This document shows positions 1-7,209 of a DNA stretch of 46,348 nt, in pieces. The translations under genes were made by a program, and so were the position numbers. Numbering within the stretch: the stretch's first letter is position 1; each line of letters opens with the position of its first letter. Origin of the DNA: an uncultured Muribaculaceae bacterium. GTDB lineage: Bacteria > Bacteroidota > Bacteroidia > Bacteroidales > Muribaculaceae. The DNA is taken from positions 1-46,348 of the forward strand of contig CAJTOZ010000026.1 in the NCBI GenBank assembly GCA_910578095.1. The letters run 5' to 3'. Under the pieces are notes generated by a model. It was not told the DNA's origin and did not search any database. It saw only the letters and a program-made list of their open reading frames with translations.

Positions 1-418
1 CCCCGCCACAGCAGCATTATTCCTGCAGCTCGGCGCCTGCTTCGTGGTGGGTCCGCTGTTCAACCCCGAGGTAGCACGCGTGTGCAACCGCCGCCTGGTG
101 GCCTATACTCCCGGCTGCGGCAGCATCTCCGAGGTTGGCTTCGCCCAGGAAGCCGGCTGCGACCTCTGCAAAGTGTTCCCCGGCGATGTGCTCGGCCCCA
201 AATTCGTGAAGGGTCTGCTCGCACCCATGCCCTGGAGCAAACTGATGGTAACGGGCGGTGTGGAACCGACGGAGGAGAACCTCTCGGCATGGTTCAAGGC
301 CGGCGTGTACTGTGTGGGCATGGGCTCCAAGCTCTTCCCCAAGGACCGCATCGCCGCCGCCGACTGGCAGTACATCACCGACAAGTGCAAAGAAACCCTC
401 AACATAACGAAAAAATGA
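1..418 (+). CDS. eda: KDPG/KHG aldolase, 5'-truncated by the window edge
   Basis: The frame is open from base 2 and the N-terminus lies outside the window. The product is the C-terminal part of a class I aldolase that splits 2-keto-3-deoxy-6-phosphogluconate into pyruvate and glyceraldehyde-3-phosphate in the cytoplasm. Seen: a GACFVVGPLFNPE strand, the YTPGCGSISEV segment, the CKVFPGD motif whose Lys matches the Schiff-base lysine of the family, the MVTGGVEPTEEN phosphate-binding turn and a VGMGSKLFP end. The stop TGA overlaps the ATG of kduI (ATGA), so the two are translationally coupled. In hexuronate degradation Eda acts four steps after KduI, so the pairing makes sense. Family call firm; KDPG versus KHG preference cannot be told. 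Confidence 0.9.
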   Translation, partial: PATAALFLQLGACFVVGPLFNPEVARVCNRRLVAYTPGCGSISEVGFAQEAGCDLCKVFPGDVLGPKFVKGLLAPMPWSKLMVTGGVEPTEENLSAWFKAGVYCVGMGSKLFPKDRIAAADWQYITDKCKETLNITKK

Positions 419-1335
419 AGAAAACACTCATCAGCCTCGCCCTGCTCGCAGCTTCCGTGGCCGCGCAGGCACAGACATCCTATACCATCCTGCGCGCCTG
501 CCACCCCGACGATGTCAAGCACTACGACACCGAGCAGCTCCGCAGCCATTTCGCCATGCCCACAGTCATGGAGCAGAACAAAATCAACCTCACCTATTCC
601 ATGTACGACCGCCTCATCTTCGGCGGCGTGGTGCCCGTAGGCAAGGTCATTGCTCTCGAGACAATTGAGCCCCTCAAGGCCGAATACTTTCTCGAGCGCC
701 GCGAGCTCGGAGTGATCAACACCGGTGGCACAGGCGTGGTGGAGGTAGACGGCAAGAAATACACTCTCAATTTCAAGGACGCCCTCTATGTGGGCCGCGG
801 TTGCAAGGAAGTGAAATTCAGCAGCAACGACCCTGCAAATCCCGCCATGTTCTACATCAACTCCACCCCGGCCCACCACGCCTACAAGACACAGCTCGTC
901 ACCATCGACGGCCGTAAAGGCTCCATCAAGGCCAACCGCATGCACGCCGGCACAATGGAAGAGAGCAACGACCGCTACATCAACCAGCTCATCACTGCCA
1001 ATGTGCTCGAAGAAGGCCCCTGCCAGCTGCAGATGGGACTTACGGAACTCATGCCCGGATCCGTGTGGAACACCATGCCTGCCCACACCCACGACCGCCG
1101 CGTGGAAGCTTACTACTATTTCAACGTGCCCGAGGGCAATGCTATATGCCATCTCATGGGCGAACCGCAGGAAAACCGGCTCATCTGGCTTCACGACCGC
1201 CAGGCCGTGATGGCTCCGGAGTGGAGCATTCACGCCGCAGCAGGCACCTCCAACTATATGTTCATCTGGGGCATGGGCGGAGAAAACCTTGACTATGGCG
1301 ATATGGACAAAATCTCCTACCTGGAGATGAAATAA
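415..1335 (+). CDS. kduI: 5-keto-4-deoxyuronate isomerase with an N-terminal signal peptide
   Basis: 306 aa. KduI isomerises 5-keto-4-deoxyuronate (from unsaturated galacturonate or glucuronate) to 2,5-diketo-3-deoxygluconate; known enzymes are cytoplasmic cupins of about 280 aa. Seen: FLERRELGVINTGG, DALYVGRG, GLTELMPGSVWNTMPAHTH and FIWGMGGEN. The zinc ligands of E. coli KduI (H196, H198, E203, H245) correspond by motif and exact spacing to H224, H226, E231 and H273. Unusual: the chain begins with about 20 residues that look like a Sec signal peptide (MKK, a Leu/Ala core, then AQA|Q). The ATG overlaps the eda stop, supporting this start. GTG at codon 15 is the only nearby alternative that would leave the signal out. 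Export is inferred. Confidence 0.93.
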   Translation: MKKTLISLALLAASVAAQAQTSYTILRACHPDDVKHYDTEQLRSHFAMPTVMEQNKINLTYSMYDRLIFGGVVPVGKVIALETIEPLKAEYFLERRELGVINTGGTGVVEVDGKKYTLNFKDALYVGRGCKEVKFSSNDPANPAMFYINSTPAHHAYKTQLVTIDGRKGSIKANRMHAGTMEESNDRYINQLITANVLEEGPCQLQMGLTELMPGSVWNTMPAHTHDRRVEAYYYFNVPEGNAICHLMGEPQENRLIWLHDRQAVMAPEWSIHAAAGTSNYMFIWGMGGENLDYGDMDKISYLEMK

Positions 1336-1357
1336 GAACTGTTGTTTATTGGGTTAG

Positions 1358-1390
1358 AGCCCCCGCAGTCCACAACACTGCGGGGGCTTT
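1358..1390 (+). terminator. Terminator after eda-kduI
   Basis: A perfect 12-bp inverted repeat (AGCCCCCGCAGT at 1358-1369, its complement at 1377-1388) with a 7-nt loop, 22 nt after the kduI stop. The T-tract is short. The sequence from here to about 1612 holds no gene that I can support. Confidence 0.8.
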
Positions 1391-1612
1391 AATGTCTGAT
1401 ATTTTGCTACAAGTCGAGATATCTGTACATGAATCGCATCAGATTTTCCGCGGGCACCGAAGTACAATGCTATAAAAGAAACAAAAAGCTAATAATCAAT
1501 AAAACAAGCATTGTCTTTCTTGCGTTTTTTCCTTCTGGATGTTGCATATGTCAATGCACCGTAATCTCGGCTTGTGCCGATTTTTATAAAATAGTTTCAT
1601 AATTTTGCGGGA

Positions 1613-2094
1613 TATGGCAAATTCGCGCAAGATTACGACAGCATCTGTCGTGCAGAGTTACCTGAGTTGGTTAACACGGCTACTGATGAGGAATTCAGCC
1701 AAAAATTACAACTTTTCGCCAATCGACTCAACGATGGACATTCGGGTATCAATTGCAGCGCAGATGTCACTTATGCCCCGATTTCTCAAAAGCGATTGTT
1801 CTGCTCGTAAACAGCTGTACCTTTTCGGCAGCCGAAAATTTTGCCGCGCTATTCCGGAACGCCAATAGAGGCCTTATAATTGGTACCCCTGCAGGTGGCA
1901 GCACGGGCAATCCCATTATGATTGACTTGGGGTGGGGATATTATGGAAGGATTTGCACCCGCCATGAGCGGCTTGCCGACGGCACAGAGTTTGTCGGTGT
2001 CGGAATTCAACCCTACATCTTTGTAGAGGAATCAGAGAGCGTATTGTAAGGCGATGACAATGTCCTGAAGAAAGCCTTGGAGACATTCAAATAA
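1613..2094 (+). pseudogene. S41 family peptidase relic
   Basis: Two reading frames hold pieces of one S41 (C-terminal processing/tail-specific) peptidase. From 1613 one frame reads YGKFAQDYDSICRAELPEL and reaches LNDGHSGIN, the DGHS segment before the catalytic core, and stops near 1810. The next frame resumes with AIVLLVNSCTFSAAENFA, the region of the catalytic Ser, then IIGTPAGGSTGNPI, LADGTEFVGVGIQPYI, to a TAA at 2047-2049. Beyond that stop the same frame continues with GDDNVLKKALETFK to a TAA at 2092-2094, the usual family ending. So the gene carries an internal deletion with frameshift and a nonsense codon, and lacks most of the N-terminal domain. A TAATTTTG box lies just upstream (1600-1607). 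Certainly not functional as a peptidase. Confidence 0.8.
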
Positions 2095-2117
2095 AAACTT
2101 ATGAGAAAGAATTAAAT

Positions 2118-2190
2118 ATACCACCAATGTCTGATTGTACCACCGACAAAGTGGTACAATATATACTGATTCCTAAAATCGAGGACATAA
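2118..2190. repeat. Direct repeat copy A, with tripartite TACCAC operator
   Basis: About 72 bp nearly identical to 3474-3546. It contains TACCAC at 2119 and 2138 and the inverted GTGGTA at 2151; the last two form GTACCAC-N7-GTGGTAC. The similarity continues past the operator through an ATATATACTGA and a CTAAAATCG block. It lies between the S41 relic and the 3' end of fic. No promoter for a downstream gene is evident here, so copy A could be a remnant, a distal looping site or one end of a duplicated unit. Confidence 0.8.
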
Positions 2191-2317
2191 TGTAAAAGAG
2201 GTTGCCTAACTTTGGTTGTTAGACAGACTCACTATTTAAGAGACGTTTGCAATCGGTTATTGGAGAGTTCGTATTCATAATCATTAATACAATTGTATAC
2301 AGTATTTTAGATATTGA

Positions 2318-3380
2318 TTATTGTTTGACGTTGACTATCCATCCGCGCTTTTTGCCTTCCGGACGGGTTATGTAGTCTTTATTGGCGAGATTATCCACTT
2401 GCTTTTGAATTGCAGAGCGATTGATGCCTAAGATTGTGGATATAGTCGAGAGTGAGGCATCGGGATTGGATTGAAGTATACGGAGAATACGTCCCGGGGG
2501 TAGAGGTGGAGAAGCGGACTATTCCGCCTTCATACCACCACGTCGTATCATGGTCTCCCGATAGAAATTCAATCATTGCGGAGATATCTGCGGTCAGAGC
2601 ATTCTCCATATAGTCCGCAAATGGGGAGATTGATTGAAGTGATGCATGTGCGCCATCAGCCGGAATAGGACCGACCGAAGCATCAGCCAGAGCCAAAGCA
2701 TTAAGGTACGCCCGTTTGTTTTTGCTGCGGATAACCATCATTGGCCATTGGTGACGGCGCAAAACGAAGTTTACCATTAGTCGAGCTATACGTCCATTTC
2801 CGTCTTCGAAGGGGTGAATACGGATATAGCGGTAATGGAACAGCGCTGCAAGCTGGATTGGAGTCAATATGCCACTAACGGCAGCCTCATTGTACCATGC
2901 TACCAAATCAGCCATAAGAGCCGGCGTTTCTTCTGGTGAGGCATATTCAAACCGTTCTCCCGTGGCAGTGATGACCGAATTGGGGCGCGTCTTGTATCTT
3001 CCGGCATGAACCGTATAGCTTGTCGTTTCTCCACCGGGTAACTTACGATAAACTGTATAGTCTTCACGCAGCATCACCTGATGAACCTGACGTATGAAAG
3101 TTTCAGTCAGAGGCTCATCGGTATCGGCTTCTTGTTCAACGATGTTCAGACATATGTTGTGAGCCTTCATCTCTTCAAGATCTTTCATTTTTGCTGAGCC
3201 GAGAACTACACCGAGAAGTAGCAGAACTTCAGTCTGTCCGTATGTAAGCGTATTGCCCTCAATGTGATTACTGTTATAGTTGAAGTCAAGTATAAATTTA
3301 CGTTTCAGTCGCTTCTCATCATCAGATGAAAGCGGCTGCATGTTTAACCATTGGTTATAAAGTTTATCGAGTTGATTCAT
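2318..3380 (-). CDS. Fic family AMP-transferase with C-terminal winged helix, frameshifted
   Basis: Fic enzymes move AMP (or related groups) from ATP onto protein hydroxyls. Seen: core motif HPFEDGNGR at residues 189-197 with R200, catalytic H189, and the N-terminal inhibitory motif (S/T)xxxE(G/N) as S37-x3-E41-G42, so the chain carries its own inhibitor. The frame from the ATG at 3380 stops at 2391. One base later in register, the sequence reads RILRILQSNPDASLS and on to a TAA at 2318: a winged-helix DNA-binding domain. Removing one base from the CCCCCGGG run (complement of 2493-2500) restores a 353-residue Fic-wHTH protein. Either a genuine mutation, a sequencing error or a switch. The region is AT-richer than its surroundings. 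Promoter and three operator copies are listed separately. Confidence 0.85.
2493..2500 (-). other. Frameshift point in fic at a 5-G/3-C run
   Basis: Plus-strand CCCGGGGG. Upstream codons read S-T-P-G in the Fic frame; the winged-helix frame begins with GGA CGT at 2494. With four instead of five C on the coding strand the two frames join as T-P-G-R-I-L. As it stands the translated product ends in about 33 non-homologous residues. Confidence 0.75.
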
Positions 3381-3396
3381 GTCCGATTATTTGCTA

Positions 3397-3428
3397 CAAA
3401 GATACAAAATATACCACTTGTATGCAAA
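3397..3428 (-). promoter_or_regulatory. fic promoter
   Basis: Minus strand TTTG (3425-3428), 20-nt spacer, TATCTTTG (3397-3404): a full Bacteroidetes promoter. The predicted start is near 3391, so the leader before the ATG at 3380 is about 10 nt. A TACCAC half-site (3412-3417) lies inside the spacer. Confidence 0.8.
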
Positions 3429-3450
3429 CGTACCACCTGAAAACTGGTAT
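3411..3450. promoter_or_regulatory. Tripartite operator copy C, over the fic promoter
   Basis: TACCAC at 3412 and 3431, and inverted CTGGTA at 3444 (one mismatch to GTGGTA). Half-site spacing is 19 and 13 bp, exactly as in copies A and B although the intervening sequence differs. It covers the promoter spacer and the -33 box, so a bound protein should repress. The best candidate ligand is the winged helix of Fic itself (inferred). Confidence 0.7.
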
Positions 3451-3473
3451 GATATTATTTTTTCGAGTAAAAC

Positions 3474-3546
3474 ATACCACCACTGCTTGATTATACCACC
3501 GACAAAGTGGTACAACAATATATACTGACTTCTAAAATCGGGCATA
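3474..3546. repeat. Direct repeat copy B, with tripartite operator
   Basis: TACCAC at 3475 and 3494, GTGGTA at 3507, followed by the same tail as copy A (ATATATACTGA, CTAAAATCG). Its first half-site is 63 bp from that of copy C, six helical turns, which would place two bound complexes on the same face of the DNA. Copies A and B flank the fic gene in the same orientation. Confidence 0.8.
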
Positions 3547-3550
3547 AAAA

Positions 3551-3590
3551 GCAAAAATCCAACCGCTTGACCTGCAAGCGATTGGATTTT
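3551..3590 (-). terminator. Terminator of the tRNA-Lys transcript
   Basis: Inverted repeat AAAATCCAA-x-CGCTTG (3554-3569) against CAAGCG-x-TTGGATTTT (3575-3590), one mismatch and a 5-nt loop. Read on the minus strand it follows the tRNA and is followed by T-rich sequence. Confidence 0.75.
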
Positions 3591-3596
3591 GTCTTG

Positions 3597-3669
3597 TGAC
3601 CCCGGAGAGGCTCGAACTCTCGACCCACTGATTAAGAGTCAGTTGCTCTACCAACTGAGCTACGGAGTC
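3597..3669 (-). tRNA. tRNA-Lys (anticodon CTT)
   Basis: 73 nt with all four stems: acceptor GACTCCG/CGGGGTC with one T-G pair, D arm with AGCTCAGTTGGTAGAGC, anticodon stem ACTGA/TCAGT with loop CTCTTAA (anticodon CTT), T arm with GGTTCGA-like GAGTTCGAGCCTC. Discriminator is A; the CCA tail is not encoded. The AT-rich fic/S41 stretch begins right after its 3' end, the usual side for integration, but I found no second copy of the tRNA 3' end. Confidence 0.95.
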
Positions 3670-3854
3670 TTGCTTTCTTTTTCGTGAGGTGTTTTCCTCA
3701 AAAGCGATGCAAAGTTACTGCCTTTATCTGAATTGTGCAAATGTTTTCGCTATTTTTTTTGAAAAAATGTGTTTTTTGTGATTTGTGGTGGATGAAATGG
3801 ACTAAAAAGTGTTCTGATTGTCTAATTTGAGCGCCTTTTTGATGTCGACTTTTT

Positions 3855-3882
3855 TTGCTTTGGCTATGTTTTTTTATCTTTG
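3855..3882 (+). promoter_or_regulatory. Promoter of the PCMD-like gene
   Basis: TATCTTTG at 3875-3882 with a TTG at 3855-3857 (17-nt spacer, slightly short). Leader to the ATG at 3942 is about 55 nt. Confidence 0.6.
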
Positions 3883-3941
3883 CATCGAGTTTTAACTATT
3901 CCGGGCTGCAACAAAATGGCGCCTGCGACGATTATTATTAT

Positions 3942-4901
3942 ATGATGAGAATAGGTACGATTATAGCGATTGTCGGTTTTTGTGTGGCCGCGGTGTTGCC
4001 ATGCGGGGCTCAGACTGTGGAGCCTATCCGCTATGGCGATTTTGAGCAGTGGGTCACTCGCAATATAAAGGAGAGCCGTGTGCTTGGTGGCCACGAGAAG
4101 CAGGTTTTTGCTGTCGGCCCGGAGCGGGTGGTCAACGGGTCGGAGGCTTATGTGCCCGCCGGGGGCACGCCTTGGGCATCGAGCAATGTGCTTGCCAAGG
4201 TGGTGGGGATTACGAAGACGAGTAATGCCGTGTACCCCGATGCAAGACCCGGGGGCGGCCGGTGTGCGCGTCTCACTACGCAGCTTGAGCATTGCAAGGC
4301 TATCGGGCTTATTAATATAGATGTGTTGGTGGCGGGCACTCTTTTTACCGGACGTATGTTTGAGCCCATCACCGGCACGAGCGAGCCTTATGCGAAGATG
4401 GAGATGGGGGTGCCGTTCGGTAAGCGTCCCAAGGCTTTGCGATTTGATTACAAAGTGAATATGCCGGCCACCGGCACGCGCACATACAGTAGCGGTTTCG
4501 GCTCCAAGAAGACGCTTGCGGGCGCCGATAAGGCCGAGGCGTTCATTCTGCTGCAGCGCCGTTGGGAGGATAAGGATGGCAATCTCTATGCCAAGCGTGT
4601 GGCCACAGGCCGTGAGACTTTTTCAAAGAGCACTTCCGGCTGGGTCAATAATCACGACTTGCCTCTGGTGTATGGCGACGCTTCCACATCGCCCAATACT
4701 ATGAAGTTGATTCCGCGCGAGAAGAGTTATTATGCACGCAACAGCAAAGGCAAGATGGTGCCGGTGCGTGAGGTGGGGTGGGATAGCCCCGATGCGCAGC
4801 CCACGCATATGATTGTGATGTTTTCTGCGGGTAGCGGAGAGCCGTATATGGGTACAATCGGCCTGACGCTGTGGGTGGATAATGTGGCGCTGAAATACTG
4901 A
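3942..4901 (+). CDS. Secreted PCMD-like domain protein
   Basis: 319 aa. I chose ATG 3942 (or 3945) because a signal peptide follows at once (MMRIGTIIAIVGFCVAAVLPCGAQ region) and the promoter lies upstream; a longer frame reaches into the promoter. The body resembles the PCMD (putative carbohydrate metabolism domain) beta-sandwich family of Bacteroidetes: YPDARPGGGRCARLTTQ early, a KRPKALRFDYK strand at the centre, a VNNHDLPLVYG segment, and an end reading TIGLTLWVDNVALKY, close to the family's STLWVDDV ending. These proteins are usually cell-surface or periplasmic, and the biochemical role is unknown. It stands alone, followed by its own divergence to the RIC-LuxR gene in the same direction. 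Family assignment moderate. Confidence 0.65.
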   Translation: MMRIGTIIAIVGFCVAAVLPCGAQTVEPIRYGDFEQWVTRNIKESRVLGGHEKQVFAVGPERVVNGSEAYVPAGGTPWASSNVLAKVVGITKTSNAVYPDARPGGGRCARLTTQLEHCKAIGLINIDVLVAGTLFTGRMFEPITGTSEPYAKMEMGVPFGKRPKALRFDYKVNMPATGTRTYSSGFGSKKTLAGADKAEAFILLQRRWEDKDGNLYAKRVATGRETFSKSTSGWVNNHDLPLVYGDASTSPNTMKLIPREKSYYARNSKGKMVPVREVGWDSPDAQPTHMIVMFSAGSGEPYMGTIGLTLWVDNVALKY

Positions 4902-4941
4902 AGGCGTGGCGGATGCATGGCGGAATACTCATTTTTGAGTA

Positions 4942-4972
4942 TTGCATGGAAGTGTAAATTTGGTTAATTTTG
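4942..4972 (+). promoter_or_regulatory. Promoter of the RIC-LuxR gene
   Basis: TTG (4942-4944), 20-nt spacer, TAATTTTG (4965-4972). A TTG start proposed at 4970 would lie inside this box, which is why the ATG at 4988 is preferred; the leader is then only about 10 nt. Confidence 0.75.
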
Positions 4973-4987
4973 CGCTCCGTGAAACCG

Positions 4988-5947
4988 ATGAATATTCCCG
5001 ACAATTCGCGCCGGTATGCCCCCGGCGACCGCATGCGTGATCTGATACGCGACAATAGCCTGATACTCATGGTGATGAACCGTTTTGGCATTCCTATGGG
5101 ATTTGGCGACAGAAGCGTGCAGGAATTGTGTGCGCAGTATGGCGTGCATGCCTCGACGTTTCTGGCTGTGGCAAATTTTATATCCGGGAGGCGGGTGGAG
5201 CCCTTGGAGATTTCGGCAGAGGCCATTACGGGTTATCTGCGTCGGGCCCATACCTATTTCATAGATTACAATCTTCCTCTGATACGCCGCAAGCTCATCG
5301 ATGCTATCGACTGTTCCGGACGCGATGAGCTTGCGATGCTGATTCTTAAGTTCTACGATGAGTATGTGCTCGAGGTGGAGCGGCATATGTCGCAGGAGAA
5401 CGATACGGTGTTTGCCTACGTGGATTCGTTGCTGGCCGGACGTCCATCTCAGGGCTACAGCATATCCGATTTTGCCGCCCATCACCACCATATCAACGAC
5501 CGGCTGGAGGAGCTCAAGGACATAGTGGTGCGCTACTATCCGGGGCGCGATGACAACGACAAGCTGACATCGGTGCTTTTTGATATCATCACCTGCGAGC
5601 AGGACATAACAAGCCATTGTGCCGTGGAGGACCGGCTGTTTGTGCCGGCGGTGCTCGCTCTTGAAAAAGCTGTGGCGTCCAATGCGCAAGTGGCGCGGAC
5701 GGTGCAGCCCGATGCGGATGCCGACAAGGCTGATGCTCTCAGCGCCCGCGAGAAAGATATAGTGGTGTGTGTGGCCAAGGGTATGAGTAATAAGGAGATT
5801 GCGGATGCTTTGTGCCTGAGCGTAAACACTGTGACTACCCACCGCCGCAACATTTCCGCGAAATTGCAGATCCATAGTCCGGCGGGCTTGGCCATCTATG
5901 CCGTAGTCAATAAACTGGTGGATATTTCGGCCCTGCATCTCAGTTGA
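4988..5947 (+). CDS. RIC/hemerythrin-type sensor fused to a LuxR-family HTH
   Basis: 319 aa, no signal peptide. Residues about 14-65 (RMRDLIRDN, NRFGIPMGFGDRSVQELC) resemble the N-terminal domain of ScdA/RIC iron-repair proteins in its Bacteroidetes form, without the CCGG motif of YtfE. Residues about 80-225 form a hemerythrin-like four-helix bundle with H88, H133-x3-E137, a His cluster at 165-168 and H210-x3-E214; the HxxxE pairs match the di-iron ligands of YtfE, though no His corresponds to its H105. Residues about 250-310 are a LuxR/NarL HTH (LSAREKDIVVCVAKGMSNKE, NTVTTHRRNISAKLQ). There is no phosphoacceptor receiver domain. Inferred role: one-component regulator sensing oxygen, NO or iron status through a di-iron centre. 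Confidence 0.8.
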   Translation: MNIPDNSRRYAPGDRMRDLIRDNSLILMVMNRFGIPMGFGDRSVQELCAQYGVHASTFLAVANFISGRRVEPLEISAEAITGYLRRAHTYFIDYNLPLIRRKLIDAIDCSGRDELAMLILKFYDEYVLEVERHMSQENDTVFAYVDSLLAGRPSQGYSISDFAAHHHHINDRLEELKDIVVRYYPGRDDNDKLTSVLFDIITCEQDITSHCAVEDRLFVPAVLALEKAVASNAQVARTVQPDADADKADALSAREKDIVVCVAKGMSNKEIADALCLSVNTVTTHRRNISAKLQIHSPAGLAIYAVVNKLVDISALHLS

Positions 5948-5957
5948 GATATGTGAT

Positions 5958-5988
5958 TTTGCATTTGACGTGAAATTGCGTACATTTG
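5958..5988 (+). promoter_or_regulatory. Promoter of the DUF1573 gene; predicted leaderless
   Basis: TTTG (5958-5961), 19-nt spacer, TACATTTG (5981-5988). The ATG begins at 5993, 5 nt after the box, which is where transcription should begin, so the mRNA probably has no leader. Confidence 0.8.
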
Positions 5989-5992
5989 CATT

Positions 5993-7075
5993 ATGAATCA
6001 CCGTTTACTTCTGGCCCCCGCGCTGCTTTGCGCGGCATCGGGCGTTTTCGGCGCCGGCAGCGTGCGCTGGCTTGAGACAAAACATAATTTCGGAGCCTTC
6101 CACGAGGACGAGGGCACCGTCGAGTGCACGTTCAGGTATGTCAACGACGGCGACGCGCCACTGAGTATAACGGCGGCGCGCACATCGTGCGGATGCACGT
6201 TGCCTCACTACACACGCGAGCCGCTTGCGCCCGGCGATACTGCCTATGTCACCGTGAGTTACGATCCGACAGGGCGTCCCGGGCGTTTTTCAAAAAATGT
6301 ATATATCAACATGGATTGCACCGACGAGCGCGTGTCGCTCACGGTGAGCGGAGTGGTGATAGGAGCCCCCACCACAGTGTCGCAGCGCTATCCTGTGGCG
6401 TTGGGCAGGGATATGCGCCTGAGCCGCAGTGCCGTAATGGCCGGCGATGTGGCGCGCGGACGCATGAAATCGGTGTTTGTGGAGGTGTACAATGCTTCTA
6501 CCGATACTTTACGGCCGCAGGCGGTGTATGCTCCCGGTTTTGTGGATGTGCAGTGGATGCCAGAGGCGGTGGCGCCGGGCGAGCAGTCGTCTATGGTGTG
6601 CCATGTGCGCACGGCCGATAGTCCCGACTGGGGGTTGGTGGCCGACTCGCTTGTCATAGCTCCGGATGCTGCGTCTGGCGAGCGCTATGTGCTGCCGGTC
6701 ACAGTGGTGGTGAGCGAGGATTTCTCGAAAATGACCGATGAGCAACGTGCCAAGGCGCCGGTTGTGTGGCTTGAACCCGAGCGGCTCGACTGCGGAGTGC
6801 TCGACAAATCGTCCGGCACAGTGGAGATGAAGGCTACCATCTCTAATAATGGGCGTACACCTCTGGAGATAAGGCGCATATATAGCATGGACGAGGGCGT
6901 GGATGTGTCGCTTTCCACGCGGCGCATAAAGCCCGGAAAGCGGGCCGAGATAACAGTCGGGGTGGATCCATCCCGTTTTCACGGCACACTGATTAATGCC
7001 AAGATCAGCATCATCACCAACGACCCGGGGCGTCCCAACGCCACGCTACGTGTGGTCGGAGAGCTGCGCAGGTAG
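5993..7075 (+). CDS. DUF1573 domain protein, exported
   Basis: 360 aa with a signal peptide (MNHRLLLAPALLCAASGVFG, cleavage near GAG). Two immunoglobulin-like DUF1573 units: the first at residues about 25-120 with KHNFGAFHEDEG, TSCGCTLPHYT and DPTGRPGRFSKN, the second at about 255-355 with LDCGVLDKSSG, ISNNGRTPLEIRRI and SIITNDPGRPN. The pair of Cys in SCGC is typical of the family and was suggested to be a redox or metal site; nothing in the sequence proves this. Bacteroidetes carry many such proteins in the envelope and their function is unknown. It follows the RIC-LuxR gene by 45 nt but has its own promoter. Confidence 0.85.
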   Translation: MNHRLLLAPALLCAASGVFGAGSVRWLETKHNFGAFHEDEGTVECTFRYVNDGDAPLSITAARTSCGCTLPHYTREPLAPGDTAYVTVSYDPTGRPGRFSKNVYINMDCTDERVSLTVSGVVIGAPTTVSQRYPVALGRDMRLSRSAVMAGDVARGRMKSVFVEVYNASTDTLRPQAVYAPGFVDVQWMPEAVAPGEQSSMVCHVRTADSPDWGLVADSLVIAPDAASGERYVLPVTVVVSEDFSKMTDEQRAKAPVVWLEPERLDCGVLDKSSGTVEMKATISNNGRTPLEIRRIYSMDEGVDVSLSTRRIKPGKRAEITVGVDPSRFHGTLINAKISIITNDPGRPNATLRVVGELRR

Positions 7076-7209
7076 CTCCGGCCTGCATCCTGACGTTCCG
7101 GAGGGCGCGGAAAAATTTCCGCCGATTTTCAAACAGTGCTCAGGTGGCCTTTTTGCACCAAAATTGCAGAAAAACCGTGCGCGAGGCCGCTTATATCAAG
7201 AAAAAACGC

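Noticed and set aside
1753..2049. Intact small gene in the S41 region
   Set aside because: Its residues are only the C-terminal part of an S41 peptidase; a neighbouring frame holds the DGHS part and the family ending continues past the stop. It is a relic.
2318..3380. Fic as the toxin of a toxin-antitoxin pair
   Set aside because: The inhibitory SxxxEG motif is in the same chain and no small antitoxin gene lies beside it.
1391..3597. Integrated element with attachment repeats from tRNA-Lys
   Set aside because: No second copy of the tRNA 3' end and no integrase in the stretch; only composition and position suggest transfer.
7110..7121. GGAAAAATTTCC palindrome before secDF as an operator
   Set aside because: Short, AT-rich, single occurrence and about 90 bp from the -7 box; chance is likely.
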